Positions 52,705 through 63,616 are shown, counted from the stretch's first letter. The stretch: DNA of 64,000 nt from Phymatolithon calcareum (GCA_977006965.1 OZ345368.1:186001-250000); one strand, 5' to 3'. Numbers and translations: made by a program. The notes: generated by a model from the letters alone, not told the origin.

Positions 52705-53580
52705 GACAATTCTTTGCTGACGATGTCCAACTCCAGGTTAAGAGTTGGAAGGGAATGAAAACGTTGCTTGACATAAGGAAGATTTGGGAGAAATAAAATG
52801 GTACCAAATAGAACACAGAACCGGAATGGGAGGTTGTAAAGTAAAAAGGTTTCCTGAAACACACTTTCTTCCTTGCGGGGCGAGAGGTGCATCAAGCCTA
52901 GGGAATATCCTATAGTGTGGTACATTTGAAGGACAACTGATTAGCAAATGACATGTCTCTATCGAGAGTACGAAATGCTGTTGGTTGCATGCATTCAAGG
53001 ATTCTTCAAGTGTTTAATGTTGCCGAAATGCGAATATGCTCTACATGAGACGCCAATTACAAATCAATTATGTTCGGCTATCGAAACTGAAGAATCATTA
53101 CTTTAAAAGAACGTCTGTGGTAGCTGTGCAGAGCACGGACGCGACTCAATGCAAGTCTTGCGTCGACTAGAACCTCCAGAGATGTGAAGACATGAAAAGG
53201 AAAGGATCTTCCTGCGCCTTCTACGGCATAAGAAGAACCTCTAAAAGACAGAAGAACAAAGGACCTGTAGTGTCTCAAGGAACTTGACGACTTGAGAAAA
53301 GCTTTGCGAAAAGCGGAACAGGGAACGATATCGAAGAAGATCCGAAGAAGAGAAATAAACTAAATATAGGCACAGGAAGAAAATGGAAGATCGGTGACGA
53401 ATCAACTAAACTATCAGTGGAAGACACGGCTGGGATGCCTGAGGCTGATTTTAAATAGAATGACATTGTGGAAAAAATCGATACTGGATGAGTACTGTGG
53501 TACCACAACGCTTATTGAGCTTGTTGAGATGTAAATTATTTCACGCAAGTGTCCATGAGAGGGAGTCCACTTTTTGGGGA
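52705..53580 (+). mobile_element. decayed LINE family C fragment
   Basis: Right after the copia piece: FADDVQLQVKSWKGMKTLLD, then, with many breaks, RVRNAVGCMHSRIL and KAEQG-like remains. This matches the order of the family-C RT end at 12800-13373. Highly decayed. Confidence 0.5.
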
Positions 53581-53703
53581 CTGACGTTTCCGCTGTACAA
53601 AGATGTATGTTTTCCATAAAGTGCACAGTATACACTGTTCCATAATGTACTTCAGTAACCGCAGTTGGTCTTTGTTAAGACACGAGTCATATTCCATCCC
53701 TAA

Positions 53704-54620
53704 TGTCTATGTGGCCGGAATAAGTTTCATTTCATTACTGAACGGGAGAGCTACTCACTATGAAGCTTACCAAAAGCTTCCAGCTCATGGGTGTGTTCAG
53801 CATCCTTAGCAAAAATATTTTAACCAGTTGATGTGCCACATATGTAGACTGCTGCGACATCAAGCCTATTACGTGACGAGCACACTAGGGTTGCATTCTT
53901 GACTTGACAGACTCTTTGCACTGGAAAAGCGGTCATCATGTCAGATACAGTCTTCCTTCTCTTTTTCGTACCTGATAAGTGGGATCCGACATTACTCCAG
54001 GAGGATAATTTACGTTTTAGGTTGACTAGACGTTAACAAGCATAGCGCGAGTAAAATGAATTGTGGATGAGTTGTTACGCTCCAGTTCATAATACCTTCT
54101 CTGCGTCATGAGGTCTTGAGATTCGTGATGCGTGCCAGAAAAAAAGCAAGCTGTGCACGATAAAAATCGCCGGAAGACATGAGTTAAAACAAAGGGACTA
54201 GTCTCGACTGCGGACTTTCTCTTCCATGTCCAAACTCTCTTGACGTCATCGATTATGATTGTCGATTTGGGCAAAGGTCGGATAATACGTCTCACCTACT
54301 TCAAGTTCAGGGACTGAAAGCTCAGCAGGTGAAGATCCAACTTCAAGCTGATGCCAGCGCACAAGCCTGTACCGTTTAAATTTCATAGGGTTTGACGTAA
54401 TCGAAATAAAATAACGTCGATCTCGGTCAGCCAACATAGCGGCCTTCATTGAGTGGCCCAACCAAAGAAACGCACTGACCCCTTTCTAAGACCTGAACCT
54501 GCGAAAGTTAATGCATTCGATACATCTTCGTCGCGGTTTCGATGACTCCTATGAACTTCAGGCCTAGTCGGGAAAGAATTTCTGCAGATTCGACGCTCGG
54601 AATTGAGAGTTCTGCGAGCT
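53704..54620 (-). pseudogene. piggyBac-like element copy 3, transposase remains
   Basis: The terminus TGTCTATGTGGCCGG at 53704 is preceded by CTAA (a changed CTAG). Reading the minus strand from 54600: SAEILSRLGLKFIGVIETATKMY (piggyBac AE.L...GL.FIGV.KTAT), ADRDRRYFISITSNPMKF, VRWHQLEVGSSPAELSVPELEV and YYPTFAQIDNHNR. Then comes the Cys-rich tail near 53950-53750. DRDRRYFIS and IDxHNR are the strongest DDE_Tnp_1_7 signals in the window and identify the whole family. The 5' half and second end are not recognised. Confidence 0.75.
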
Positions 54621-54629
54621 TGCGTAGTA

Positions 54630-55230
54630 TGTGTGTTGGAGAAAATCTTGATTATGCCGCCAAGTAGTTGGGGGGGGAGTTTTCGTTCGTGAATCACACT
54701 TCGTGTGTACTTGATCAGAACAGGGCAAAATTATGCTTTGGATTTGTTCTGATTTACCTTGAGGGTGTAAGTCTTCGAGGGGCATGAGGAGTCCTTGCGA
54801 AGCTCTGACTGGGCGACGGTATAGAAGGCTTACTGCCCTGGTCTCGTGTGTAGCCGCGTTCTCACCGCGACCCCTGTACATCGTGAGATGTCGGAGAGCT
54901 GCACAATGTATCGCCAGACCACCCTGATGACGGACGGTATGCCGCTGGGCTGACGTTTCCGGCGTCGGAGCATATCCTCTCGAGGTTGGAATCTAGTGAT
55001 GTGCGAGGTGGACCTGGTTCTGAACTGGGGAAAGCCGTTTTGCCCGAGTCGCACAGCGCAAGGAGTGACCGTCCGGCCTGGAGTAAAAAGGGTCTGACTG
55101 GAGGACGCCGGCATTTACGAGGGGAGGTGGGCATATGGACAATAATAGATCCGCTACTTCCTGACGGTGTTGGCTATTTTGCTTGTGGATGTCACCTGTG
55201 TTAGTTCAAAACATCTGCTCGTGTCTCATA
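54630..55230. other. unclear stretch, possibly transposon-derived
   Basis: Short frames only. It may contain the rest of piggyBac-like copy 3 or the left end of the retroelement that follows, but I cannot show either. Confidence 0.3.
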
Positions 55231-55234
55231 GGGA

Positions 55235-55762
55235 ATGAGAATCGAAGTACAATGTTTTGGGTGTGCCTGTGCCTTTAAAACATCACCTGCTAACAAAACG
55301 ACCGTTAGGGCGAAGATGCGCGAATTTATGGAGCTCTTCGTCGGTTTGGAAACTACGGAGTTTCTCACGAAATTCCGGGAGGTTGTTCGACGCAATATTA
55401 CGACGTACAAGAAGCTGGGTAAGGAGTTCTACGACGACATGATCGATTTCTTGAACAAGAAGCTGCAGAAAACCACTGCCCATCCTGTATTGTATGACGA
55501 TAATGATGTCTGGAACGTCATGTTGAATATTATGGAAGCCAACCTCCCAACTATCGCTCTCCCGAGTGACGGGGAAGATGGGGGTGCTGCAGAGAAATCC
55601 GTGGATGAACCGTCGAGGGACCGTGCTTGTGAGAGCAGTGAGGTGAGTACGCCCTGTGCGGACTCGCCTCCCAAAAAGAGGCTCACAAGGGCTTCGTCTA
55701 TGGCGGACCGTCTAGTGCGGGACCGTCGCGAGGACCGGAAAAGACAGCGAAGGCTGCCTTAG
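55235..55762 (+). CDS. gag-like ORF of DIRS-like element, part 1
   Basis: 175 codons. A helical N-terminal part (FMELFVGLETTEFLTKFREV, EFYDDMIDFLNKKL) is followed by an acidic/Ser-rich linker and a basic tail (MADRLVRDRREDRKRQRR). It ends in UAG at 55760-55762. In the -1 frame the reading runs on (KAALVEEKSDRSNRVGEDEG) into the next ORF, so one frameshift joins them. No known domain; identity inferred from position. Confidence 0.45.
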   Translation: MRIEVQCFGCACAFKTSPANKTTVRAKMREFMELFVGLETTEFLTKFREVVRRNITTYKKLGKEFYDDMIDFLNKKLQKTTAHPVLYDDNDVWNVMLNIMEANLPTIALPSDGEDGGAAEKSVDEPSRDRACESSEVSTPCADSPPKKRLTRASSMADRLVRDRREDRKRQRRLP

Positions 55763-56481
55763 TCGAAGAGAAGTCTGATAGGAGTAACAGAGTGGGAGAG
55801 GATGAAGGTGAGACTGTCCCTAGCCTGGCCGAGCTGGCCAAGCAAGTGAAAATGCTTACTGAGCTGTTTCAGAAAGGTCGTGATCCGAAGGGTCGGAAAA
55901 ACTTCGTGGACCGGGTGAAAGCCCGTCAGAATGGTGATCCAGACTCGGCCGACGGCGACTCATGGAGCGACAGTGAAAGCATAAAAAGTCGGAGAGGGGA
56001 CCGACGGAAGGAAAAGAGGAGACGCGATAGAAGGAGGCGTCGTTACAGCATTTCATCTGAGGATTCCTCAACCTCGAGCGACTCGTTGGACTCTGATTCG
56101 GATTATTGCCGAGGGCGCACCCACAGGGGACGAAAGCAAAAGCAGGAGAAGCGAAAACTCGACGAGTTTTGGAGGCGCAAGGAAGAGGCACCTTATTATT
56201 TTAGTCTACCTCTTCGAAAGAGGGTGGCTGATGAGCGGCTGGAGATAATCTTCAGCCGCACACAAACGGTAACTTATTACGTGTGCACCCATAACTTCAA
56301 AACGGACCGCAATCGGTATGAAAGTGAGACTATAGCTTCGGCTGTGGACTTATTGATTGCTGATATAGGACTGGAAAAGGCTCGCAAATGCGTTGCTGTT
56401 GAGGATTTGCTTCGGCGTCTGGCAAAAGTTGAGCTGGCCGACCGCACCGGAAAATGGGAAGTAGCATGTAAGGGATACTAG
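55763..56481 (+). CDS. gag-like ORF of DIRS-like element, part 2 (Arg/Ser-rich)
   Basis: Open from about 55762 to TAG 56479-56481 in the frame shifted by -1 from part 1. It contains SLAELAKQVKMLTELFQKGRDPKG, a strongly basic RRGDRRKEKRRRDRRRRR tract, a Ser/Asp-rich stretch, and a C-terminal fold (ESETIASAVDLLIADIGLEKARKCVAVEDLL). The basic tract could bind RNA. No recognised family. Confidence 0.45.
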
Positions 56482-57597
56482 AAATTTTTCCTTATGATCG
56501 TTGAATTTTAACTAATTTTCTATCCTTACAGTACTTCTATACTTTTATACCATTATGTTATATACAATATGGCACATACTAGCTGGCCTTATGTCTTGTT
56601 TTCTACATGTAATGTTCACTTATAGTTTTGTTGGCACATTATTGCTACACTAGAAACACTATAAAAAGGGGGAGCCGGTCCCAAAACTGAGACCGGCAAC
56701 CAGCACAGAACCAAACCACCGGCCTCGACCTCAGAACCACCAGAACCACCGAACCAAAATTTATCCCAACCTTGGCTCCAACCTCCACTTGAACCCGCGA
56801 CCTCCAACACGTGTTATCACACGTGTTCGAAAAAATTATTTTTCATCGAAATAATTTTATTTTCCTAAAACTTTCAACAAAGTTTCATCACCGCCTTTCA
56901 TAGCATCCCACATGTTCGATGAACGTAGTGAGGAGGGTGCGGTCACTCGACGCGAAGTCCGTGCCGCTGGAAGAGCGGCGCAGCTGGAGCGTGAGTTAAT
57001 GAACCCCCCCGGGAAGGACCAAGCCGCTAAGAGGGAAGGCCCAAGCGGGGGTCGCCAGAACTAGTAAAGAAAATTATGAAAAGATTTGAAACCTTGGACA
57101 GGCGGGAACTATTTCCTACGCCTATTGCTCACCACATTAGTGACAACGGGGCGTCCGGTTCTCGACAGAGGGCCCGAGTTAGGAAAGGTAACTCTATATC
57201 GTCAGCTACCAGAGGGGCCTTGCGAAGCCTAAACGCTTAATCAGGATTGACGACCCCATTCTAGATACGAATGAGAAACCCAATGCCAGTCAAAGGGAAA
57301 TATGCTGTTTAGTGAATGATTCATGTGCCGTAGCGTTCCGCCGGCAACTTTTGTTACGAGCGGACCAAGGGGTGAGGCAGAGAGTCCAGAAGGAGAGTTT
57401 TGTCTATTTAGAACAGCGATGTCAAAATGGGGTTCAAACGGAGGCATCAACATTGTCGTTACCTAGTGGGGGGTAGCCGGCACTGTAGAAATGATCGACG
57501 TGCTCCCACAACACTTGTCCGAGCAGTATGCTCACCCAAGAGAGATTCTGAATGATCTACATCCCACCAAAAACGAATTGGGGCAACACGTGGTTTC
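56482..57597 (+). pseudogene. decayed region between gag and RT
   Basis: Contains a TATA-like ACTATAAAAAG near 56658, a GCCGGTC...GACCGGC stem, a short ORF from 56913 (MFDERSEEGAVTRREVRAAG), and an open stretch of about 85 codons (57215-57476, RLIRIDDPILDTNEKP...) that probably belonged to the pol N-terminus. Frames are inconsistent. Confidence 0.35.
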
Positions 57598-58185
57598 ATG
57601 GGGGTGAAGCTAGATGATTATATCCGAGTCATCCAAACACTACGGGAACGAGACATCGTCGTTCTGTCGAAAAAGAAGCCGAGAGTCATTGACGGCATGT
57701 TCGCAGTTCCGAAAAAGGAGAAGCAGCGGCTTATAATAGATGCTCGAAAGGCCAACCTTTATTTCCGCGCCTCACCCGAGGTCAATCTCCCAAACCCCGG
57801 AGATTTCGTTGATCTTTGTATTTCTGACGAAGACACGCTACATTGCGGGAAGACGGACATGGACAACTTTTATCATCGCATCCGAACGCCTACTTGGATG
57901 TGGACGTACTTTGGCCTACCTGCTCTTTCTTGTGAAGGGCAGCGGTGCTGGCCGATGGTATGTGTGCTCCCAATGCGGTGGTCGCTCTCAGTGTTTGTTG
58001 GACAATCCATCCACGAGAACGTGTTAAAGGACCTGTCTTTTATTGATCCACGCATTGCTATCCTGCCGGCTAACAGCCTCTTCATCGACAGAACACGCCA
58101 CGGAATATACATCGACGATTTCTTCATCCTTGGGAGAACCCTTACCGAGGTCCATGCCGGGATAACGGGCGCACGTGATCAATGA
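57598..58185 (+). CDS. reverse transcriptase of DIRS-like element
   Basis: 195-codon frame. RT blocks: FAVPKKEKQRLIIDARKAN (motif 1-2), KTDMDNFYHRIRTPTWMWTYFGLPAL (motif A, catalytic Asp in KTDMDNFYH), and HGIYIDDFFILG (motif C, YIDD). The segment between A and C is rich in Cys/Trp (SCEGQRCWPMVCVLPMRWS), as in RT genes of algal and protist DIRS-like elements. The frame ends before the thumb; the following 58186-58278 continues in another frame (FELPPRRTTDILGIEVQSDR). Confidence 0.65.
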   Translation: MGVKLDDYIRVIQTLRERDIVVLSKKKPRVIDGMFAVPKKEKQRLIIDARKANLYFRASPEVNLPNPGDFVDLCISDEDTLHCGKTDMDNFYHRIRTPTWMWTYFGLPALSCEGQRCWPMVCVLPMRWSLSVFVGQSIHENVLKDLSFIDPRIAILPANSLFIDRTRHGIYIDDFFILGRTLTEVHAGITGARDQ

Positions 58186-58278
58186 GCCAAGGATGGGTTC
58201 CCCGCTGGGGACGAGAAATTCGAGCTCCCTCCTAGGCGCACAACCGACATCTTAGGCATAGAGGTCCAATCGGATAGA

Positions 58279-58960
58279 TTGATGCTCCCTAAAAGAGCAA
58301 AAATGTCATCACTTCTTGCCGAAACGCACGAAATAGTTAGAGCGAGGCGTTGGCCAAAGGAAAGCCTTTCATCAATTCTTGGAAAATGGATTTGGTTTCT
58401 CCTTTTACGTCGGCCGATGCTTTCGATCATCAAAGAGTGCTATGAGATGTTGCACGGCCCGCGCTACCGTAGCTCCCCAACCTATGGGTCCATGTGTGAG
58501 CTGTGGACTTTGGCGAGCCTTTCACCCCTAATCTATGGCAATATCAGAAGACCGTTCTGCCAAAGAGTTATCTGTATCGATGCCAGCAGACAAAGAGCTG
58601 GAGTCGTCTATGCAGATGCAAGCGCCGAGGAGTACTACCACCTTCTCCAAGGCCTTCATTGGGTGAATGGCAAAGCCAAAAAGCGTGGAATGTCGCCATA
58701 CGTCACAAATGGCGAAAAAGGGAGTATATAAACATACTCGAAGGAAAGGCCTTAATTCTGGGTCTAAAATGGATCTTGCGAAACAAAAAAAAATTTGGAC
58801 GCAAACTGATAATCGGGGTGGACAACCAAGCGCTCATTGGGGCGCTTGAAAAGGACGGTCAAGTCTTGGACTACACCCCATCTGCAGACCGGTAGCGGCT
58901 CTCACCATCGCCGGAGACTTGCACATGAAGTGCTGTTACATACCTAGTGCGAACAATCCC
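58279..58960 (+). pseudogene. RNase H of DIRS-like element, frameshifted
   Basis: 58279-58731 contains the RT-RNase H connection and VICIDASRQRAGVVYA (first Asp). After a +1-type break, 58720-58870 gives YINILEGKALILGLKWIL (Glu) and IIGVDNQALIGALEK (Asp). A further shift gives YIPSANNPVDGLSR (last Asp) at 58938-58980. All four acidic residues are visible but in different frames. Confidence 0.6.
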
Positions 58961-58964
58961 GTAG

Positions 58965-59630
58965 ATGGGCTGTCCAGGACGTTTTGATCTAATCAGCCTT
59001 CGCGTTGATGAGAGCACGAAAGAGCAATGCAATCGTGGTCGAAAGGCCGTCATCCAATTCCTACAGGAAGAAGGCGCTGACGACTTCTCAGACCTGCGAA
59101 AAGTCGAGGGCCACCTACTCGACTTTGCGGTACACACCTACAAAAGCCGCAGCAAGCAGGGCAGACAGCTGGTAGTCAACGCCATGCTGGCTGTGGAGCT
59201 TTATTTCCCCACCTTGCGAGGGAAAATGAAAGATCTTCGAGCCTCGCTCGAGGGTTGGGCCAAAGTCGTTCCTATCCAACCCAGTAACGTCTTCACCGAG
59301 CCCGTCGCGTATAAAATTGCATACGAGTTCCTCAAAAATGGCCGCCCAGACATGGCCACAGCAAGTTTGCTCATCTTCGATTGCTATCTCCGATCTGCAG
59401 ATGCCGGTAACGCACGGTGTCGAGACTTCCAATACCTTGATTCACCCCAGGGTCCCAACCAGAATTACTACGGCATCCTAACACTTCCCCGAACTAAAAG
59501 GGACCGTAACGAGTCTGTCTTCATCCGTGGTAAACTCACCCCCAACCTCCAACGCCGATTTCAACGTCAACTCACCCACCGCTATAGGCTATTCAACGTC
59601 GCGCCTCCTACTCCATCATCCGAAGCGTAA
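58965..59630 (+). CDS. tyrosine-recombinase-like protein, C-terminus missing
   Basis: 221-codon frame. The N-terminal helical part (SKQGRQLVVNAMLAVELYFPTL) resembles the core-binding domain of YR integrases. Then MATASLLIFDCYLRSADAGNARCRDF fits box A with its catalytic Arg, and LTLPRTKRDRNESVFI fits the Lys-bearing beta-hairpin. The HxxR and Tyr nucleophile should follow, but the frame ends after HRYRLFNV... with none seen in three frames up to 59900. Probably truncated or frameshifted. Confidence 0.5.
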   Translation: MGCPGRFDLISLRVDESTKEQCNRGRKAVIQFLQEEGADDFSDLRKVEGHLLDFAVHTYKSRSKQGRQLVVNAMLAVELYFPTLRGKMKDLRASLEGWAKVVPIQPSNVFTEPVAYKIAYEFLKNGRPDMATASLLIFDCYLRSADAGNARCRDFQYLDSPQGPNQNYYGILTLPRTKRDRNESVFIRGKLTPNLQRRFQRQLTHRYRLFNVAPPTPSSEA

Positions 59631-59640
59631 CTAACCACCA

Positions 59641-60399
59641 AACCTCGTCATTCGCCGCGTTCGCCCCTTCCCTCGAATCCTACTAACCAACCGATGCCGT
59701 CCGATACGGCGAGAATCGCAAGAACCATGCCTCGTTCTTTCCCGTCGCAATTCCCGCCAGAATTAAATGTTGGTGGAGCCGATTCACCGAAACTGAACCG
59801 ATGACAGCGCGAACGCATTCGCCTTGACAAGTGGCCAATCACCGAGGGTCACTAATACCGTATGCTGTCTTCCGCGTTGCTGAGTGTGAAAGTAGTTTAG
59901 TTTAGATTGAAGAAAGCTCTTTTGCACCTACCTGCCACAAATATCGGACTGGCATTAAAAATCAAATCTTTTCAAACACACAAAGTTCCTTTAGTTAAAT
60001 GTATGAATCTGGACAAGAGATGAGAGTATGCCGCGACAAGACAGCGCAGAACTGCTGTACCATAGACAGTTTCATTATCGAAGCCTTTTTCTTTCTTTTC
60101 CTCTGCAGTGGTTACGAGCTCAAGATGCAGCATTATCCCGCTTCTTCTGCGCTCTGAATTTTGTATCTCGCAGACACTCTCCGGTTTGCGATCGACAACT
60201 ATGTATTGCGGGAGCCCGATGTCGATTCAATGGCTTTAGTTTCCATACCAACGAGAAGTAGACTCGTCAAAGCATGTAAGATCTGACGCAGACACGGTAC
60301 GCATTCTGTGATCGTTAGTCGCATTGAAAAATCGTTTTGAACGAGCGCCCAAAAGTGTTGCGCAGACGAAATAGTGCATTTTTAACTTGGCTGCACGTC
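59641..60399. other. non-coding stretch, nothing recognised
   Basis: No features found. It may contain the 3' terminal region of the DIRS-like element. Confidence 0.35.
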
Positions 60400-60865
60400 G
60401 AATGTGATGAATTGGAGGTACTTGGAGAACCTGTCTCTGTTCATCCCAGTGCTTGAAGATGAGGGAGTTGAGATATTCCTTTTCGGCGTTGTAGACATCC
60501 GTAAGTCTCTCTTTTGGTCGAACTCAAAACCTTTTCATGATGACGAGTAATCCGAAAACGTAAGAAGCTCTGTGACGGTCGTCTTCTTTCTTCCGATTTA
60601 TTTCATCTTAGCGGACGTCCAAGAAACAATTTTAGGCGCTTGAATTTGGGGAACATCGTCATGAAGAACTCATACGGTGTTTGGAACCCTATGGCAAATT
60701 TTTTGGATATAACATCTATGTTTCTACTTTACAAATATCAGAACTGACGATGAATCCTTCCTCCATTTGGACATAGAACTTGGCGCTCGAACCATGGCAC
60801 TCCATAAGCAAAGTTAATTCTCGCACGGTCCGGCTAAATGACATCAAACTCATCTTGCGAAGCTT
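60400..60865 (-). pseudogene. decayed piggyBac-like fragment
   Basis: 60400-60860 aligns with 38510-38950 of piggyBac-like copy 2 (GAGGTACTTGGAGAACCTG against GAGGTACTCGGAGAATCTG; TGGCGCTCGAACCATGGCAC against TGGCGCTCGAACCGTGGCAC). The minus-strand frame is destroyed. No termini seen. Confidence 0.6.
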
Positions 60866-61102
60866 ATTCAATGATCCCTGCAGATAGTGTTTAAAGTAGT
60901 ATATAAGCGGACACTAGGTCTGCCCGAGTAGAAAAAGTTAAGAAAGCAATAAAGGAGAAACTACCAAACAGTTTCTTAACAAGAATCCTTACTCAGCTGA
61001 GTGGGGGCAGCTTTCGCCAGTTGGCAACAAGTTGCTATTTTAAGTTTCTGATTTTTACGGACAATCGGGAATTCAAGGTAATTTCGAAACCAAGGATCAC
61101 AA

Positions 61103-61202
61103 GTAAGTTCTTTTTGGTCTTTGTTAAGTTCACCTTTCTGGTTATTGCTAAATCTAATATTGGAATTCTATTTCTTTTTGAAATGGAATTGTGTCAAATC
61201 AG
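61103..61202 (+). other. possible intron before the zinc-finger ORF
   Basis: The downstream frame has no ATG: it is open only from 61182 and contains no Met codon. A GTAAGT donor at 61103 and a pyrimidine-containing region ending CAG near 61202 would splice in an upstream start. Inferred from sequence only. Confidence 0.3.
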
Positions 61203-61685
61203 TCAGACTTTGTGTCTTTGTCCCCTCTTCGTGAGTCTCTTCCGTCACCGTCCTCTCCGCCAAGTACTTCTATTCACTACGCCCGTGTAGTTAGTGCTCC
61301 AGTCGAGACTCGCCTTATCCCTGGCTACGGTCAGTCTCCTTTCAGCGCTCCGGTCCCTGGTCCGGTGTCTGTTCGTGCGCTTCGTTTCGCAACGGGCCCT
61401 TCTCTTCGCAATCCCCTCATCCGCTCTGGGTGGGATCTTCCTCTCGTTTCAAGCTCTACTGTTGACACAAACTCCAGCAGCAGCACTCCGGCTTCCATCA
61501 ACGCCGTAGAAGACACTCCGGCCCCAGATCGTCCGACTCGCACCATCACCGCTACTGTCCACGCGTCCGGCTGTGTGATCCAGAAGGCTCCTAAGTGGAA
61601 GTACTGCGTGCCCTGTAAGAGGGTCAATCTCAAGAAACATTTCCTCGACCACTGCTTTCGTGGCGAGCACAATAAGAGTGTTTAG
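61182..61685 (+). CDS. zinc-finger protein, first part (UAG-terminated)
   Basis: Ser/Pro-rich N-terminal region (SLSPLRESLPSPSSPPS), then near the end a U1-like C2H2 finger: CVPCKRVNLKKHFLDHCFRGEH (C-x2-C, then H-x5-H). UAG at 61683-61685 interrupts the frame, and the next 40 codons in the same frame encode a second finger. U1-type fingers bind RNA or DNA. Family and host/transposon origin are unknown; it lies 0.8 kb upstream of a copia-type gag. Confidence 0.5.
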   Translation, partial: NGIVSNQSDFVSLSPLRESLPSPSSPPSTSIHYARVVSAPVETRLIPGYGQSPFSAPVPGPVSVRALRFATGPSLRNPLIRSGWDLPLVSSSTVDTNSSSSTPASINAVEDTPAPDRPTRTITATVHASGCVIQKAPKWKYCVPCKRVNLKKHFLDHCFRGEHNKSV

Positions 61686-61826
61686 AAGGCCAAAGAGAGT
61701 CTCTTGAACTTAAAGTGCTACACTTGTGACCGCACCTTTAAGAATCTCAACGATCTAGGCTGCCATAATCGTTCTCGAGGCCACATTGCTGCCATTTACC
61801 ACCAGAATTGTACTCCTTTGAACTAG
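61686..61826 (+). CDS. second zinc finger in frame after UAG
   Basis: In frame with the preceding ORF: KCYTCDRTFKNLNDLGCHNR then SRGHIAAIYHQNC, a C-x2-C...H-x5-H finger of the same type as the first. It ends in TAG at 61824-61826. A complete finger after a single stop suggests either recent nonsense mutation or readthrough. Confidence 0.45.
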   Translation, partial: KAKESLLNLKCYTCDRTFKNLNDLGCHNRSRGHIAAIYHQNCTPLN

Positions 61827-62507
61827 ATTTCTATATTAGATCCAGTTTCAATTGCATTCATCCAAATCTTTGATCCACTTTTAAAATTGAAATCCGTTGA
61901 ACTTTGATACTTTTAAATTGAAAACATTTCTCAAACTCCAATCATATAAGCTGCACTACATGTACATAAATATTATAAAACTGTTTAACGAAACGCCAAA
62001 AACTTTCACTTATGCTCTCAACGACAAATAACATAAGGAACCGAAACAAATCTTCTTGAAGATAGATAGTAGAAATTTGAAACAAAGGCCGGGTCAAGAT
62101 ATACATTTTCAGTAAGACCTGTGGAACAAAGTACACAGCAACTGTAGAGTCACTCTACTCCTTTCATTTCTTACAAGTCGCCAAGTAAAATAAGATCTTG
62201 AAAACTGATGGAAGAAAAAGAACTTAATCATACTTTGAATTAAAAGGAAAATTTAATTCTCTGGATGTTTAAAAAAATAATTTGCGATATTTAGCTGAAG
62301 CAATTATTTCTTAATTCTTAAACTATAAGCTGGTAGATATATCTAATAATTATACCGTAACAAGAACTGATATTAAGTACACTTATTAGTGATAGTTCAC
62401 GAACTAGCACTTGAACCTGATCTATATTGAGACTGTAATATTTTATCTTAAGGACCACTACTAGCTGTCTGGAACGTAAAGCAACGTCATATAAATAACT
62501 AGTAAAG
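61827..62507. other. AT-rich non-coding stretch upstream of gag
   Basis: Markedly AT-rich compared with the rest of the window. It could contain an LTR and leader of the copia-type element, but no LTR ends or tRNA primer site could be identified. Confidence 0.35.
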
Positions 62508-63059
62508 ATGGCCAATCTGATCAGAATTAAGGACACTCTAGACAAATTTCAGTCTGGAACTGTGGAGCAGCAAAGAATGAAGAATCGGTTTATCTCTTAT
62601 ATGAACGAGCAGCCTGCACTCACACCAGAAAATCTCATTCTCAAAATTAGAGAAGACTATCCTCCACATATTTTATTCTCTAGTAACGCTCTATCGGAGA
62701 GCCCTGCTATATACACTATTATCCGGGACTATATTGTTGCAAACGGTGCTACTTATAGCCCGCACAGTTCAGCAAATAGAGTTATTTATCGTCTTCCAGC
62801 CACACTGTACACAGATCAGAGAGATATTGACATGTCACACAGCCTACTTAAAAGTGCTCTGCAAGCTGGAACAACATCTTCGTCACTGTGATCTAATACC
62901 TCTCTGTACCTTGGCAATATCTCTAGTGCAGGAAATGCGAAAATAGCGCACAATATGGCCACTAGATTCATAGATGGTGTAAAATGTAACGGAAAACTTG
63001 GCGAAGATTTAACAGAATTCATGCAGTACTACCTTGATGCTGCTGAAGACTACGGATAA
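62508..63059 (+). pseudogene. copia-type gag, N-terminal part
   Basis: ATG at 62508. The frame runs to UGA at 62889-62891 and continues in the same frame to TAA at 63057-63059. Helical gag-like features: IRIKDTLDKFQSGTVEQQRM, MSHSLLKSALQAG, and after the stop CNGKLGEDLTEFMQYYLDAAEDY. The G.LGED..EF...Y...A.DY pattern is typical of copia-type gag in algae and oomycetes. Confidence 0.5.
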
Positions 63060-63616
63060 TCTTCAGAACAGAAACTTTGCTAATTCCATCACTTATTTGA
63101 TGGAGAAGCTAAGAGATTCTGCAGACTAAATGTTGAAGGAATAGCATGTCACTTCAGTGAAGCGAGTGCTATTTTACAAGAAGAATATAATTGAATCGCG
63201 TAAGGAAGCATTTACAACAATTGCGCCTCAACGACATTGTGTCGTAAAAGAAGTGTACAGTAACAGAAGCACTGGAAGATCTTAGAGAGACAATGAGCAA
63301 ATTCACTCCTCAAGGGCCAGAGAGCCATTGATCCAAGGAGTCAAAAATTAAATACCTTTACAAGGCAGTTGTTGGAGCACCTTGGGCTAAATCTGCGCTC
63401 TACACGTCACGATCATCCAACCAGCAATTTGATTTCCAGAAGCTATATACAGCTCTTGATGCCGCATGGCTACAAGAGCAGGAAGAGGAAGAGGCCAGAA
63501 CGAGAGATGGAACGTTTAGTAGTGGAAAACATGATATGAAACGAAATTAGGTCACAGGAAAGGTACCTGGTCTTTATTTTGAGGGACAAATACAGTATGG
63601 AAGACTTCGAAAATTA

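Larger units (their letters stand above)
55235..59640 (+). mobile_element. DIRS-like tyrosine-recombinase retroelement
   Basis: Order on the plus strand: two gag-like frames, RT, RNase H, then a tyrosine-recombinase-like protein. A retroelement RT followed by a YR-type integrase and lacking an aspartic protease/DDE integrase is characteristic of DIRS-like elements. I found no split or inverted terminal repeats, and frame breaks in gag, RNase H and the region before RT make this copy inactive. Ends are approximate. Confidence 0.6.
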
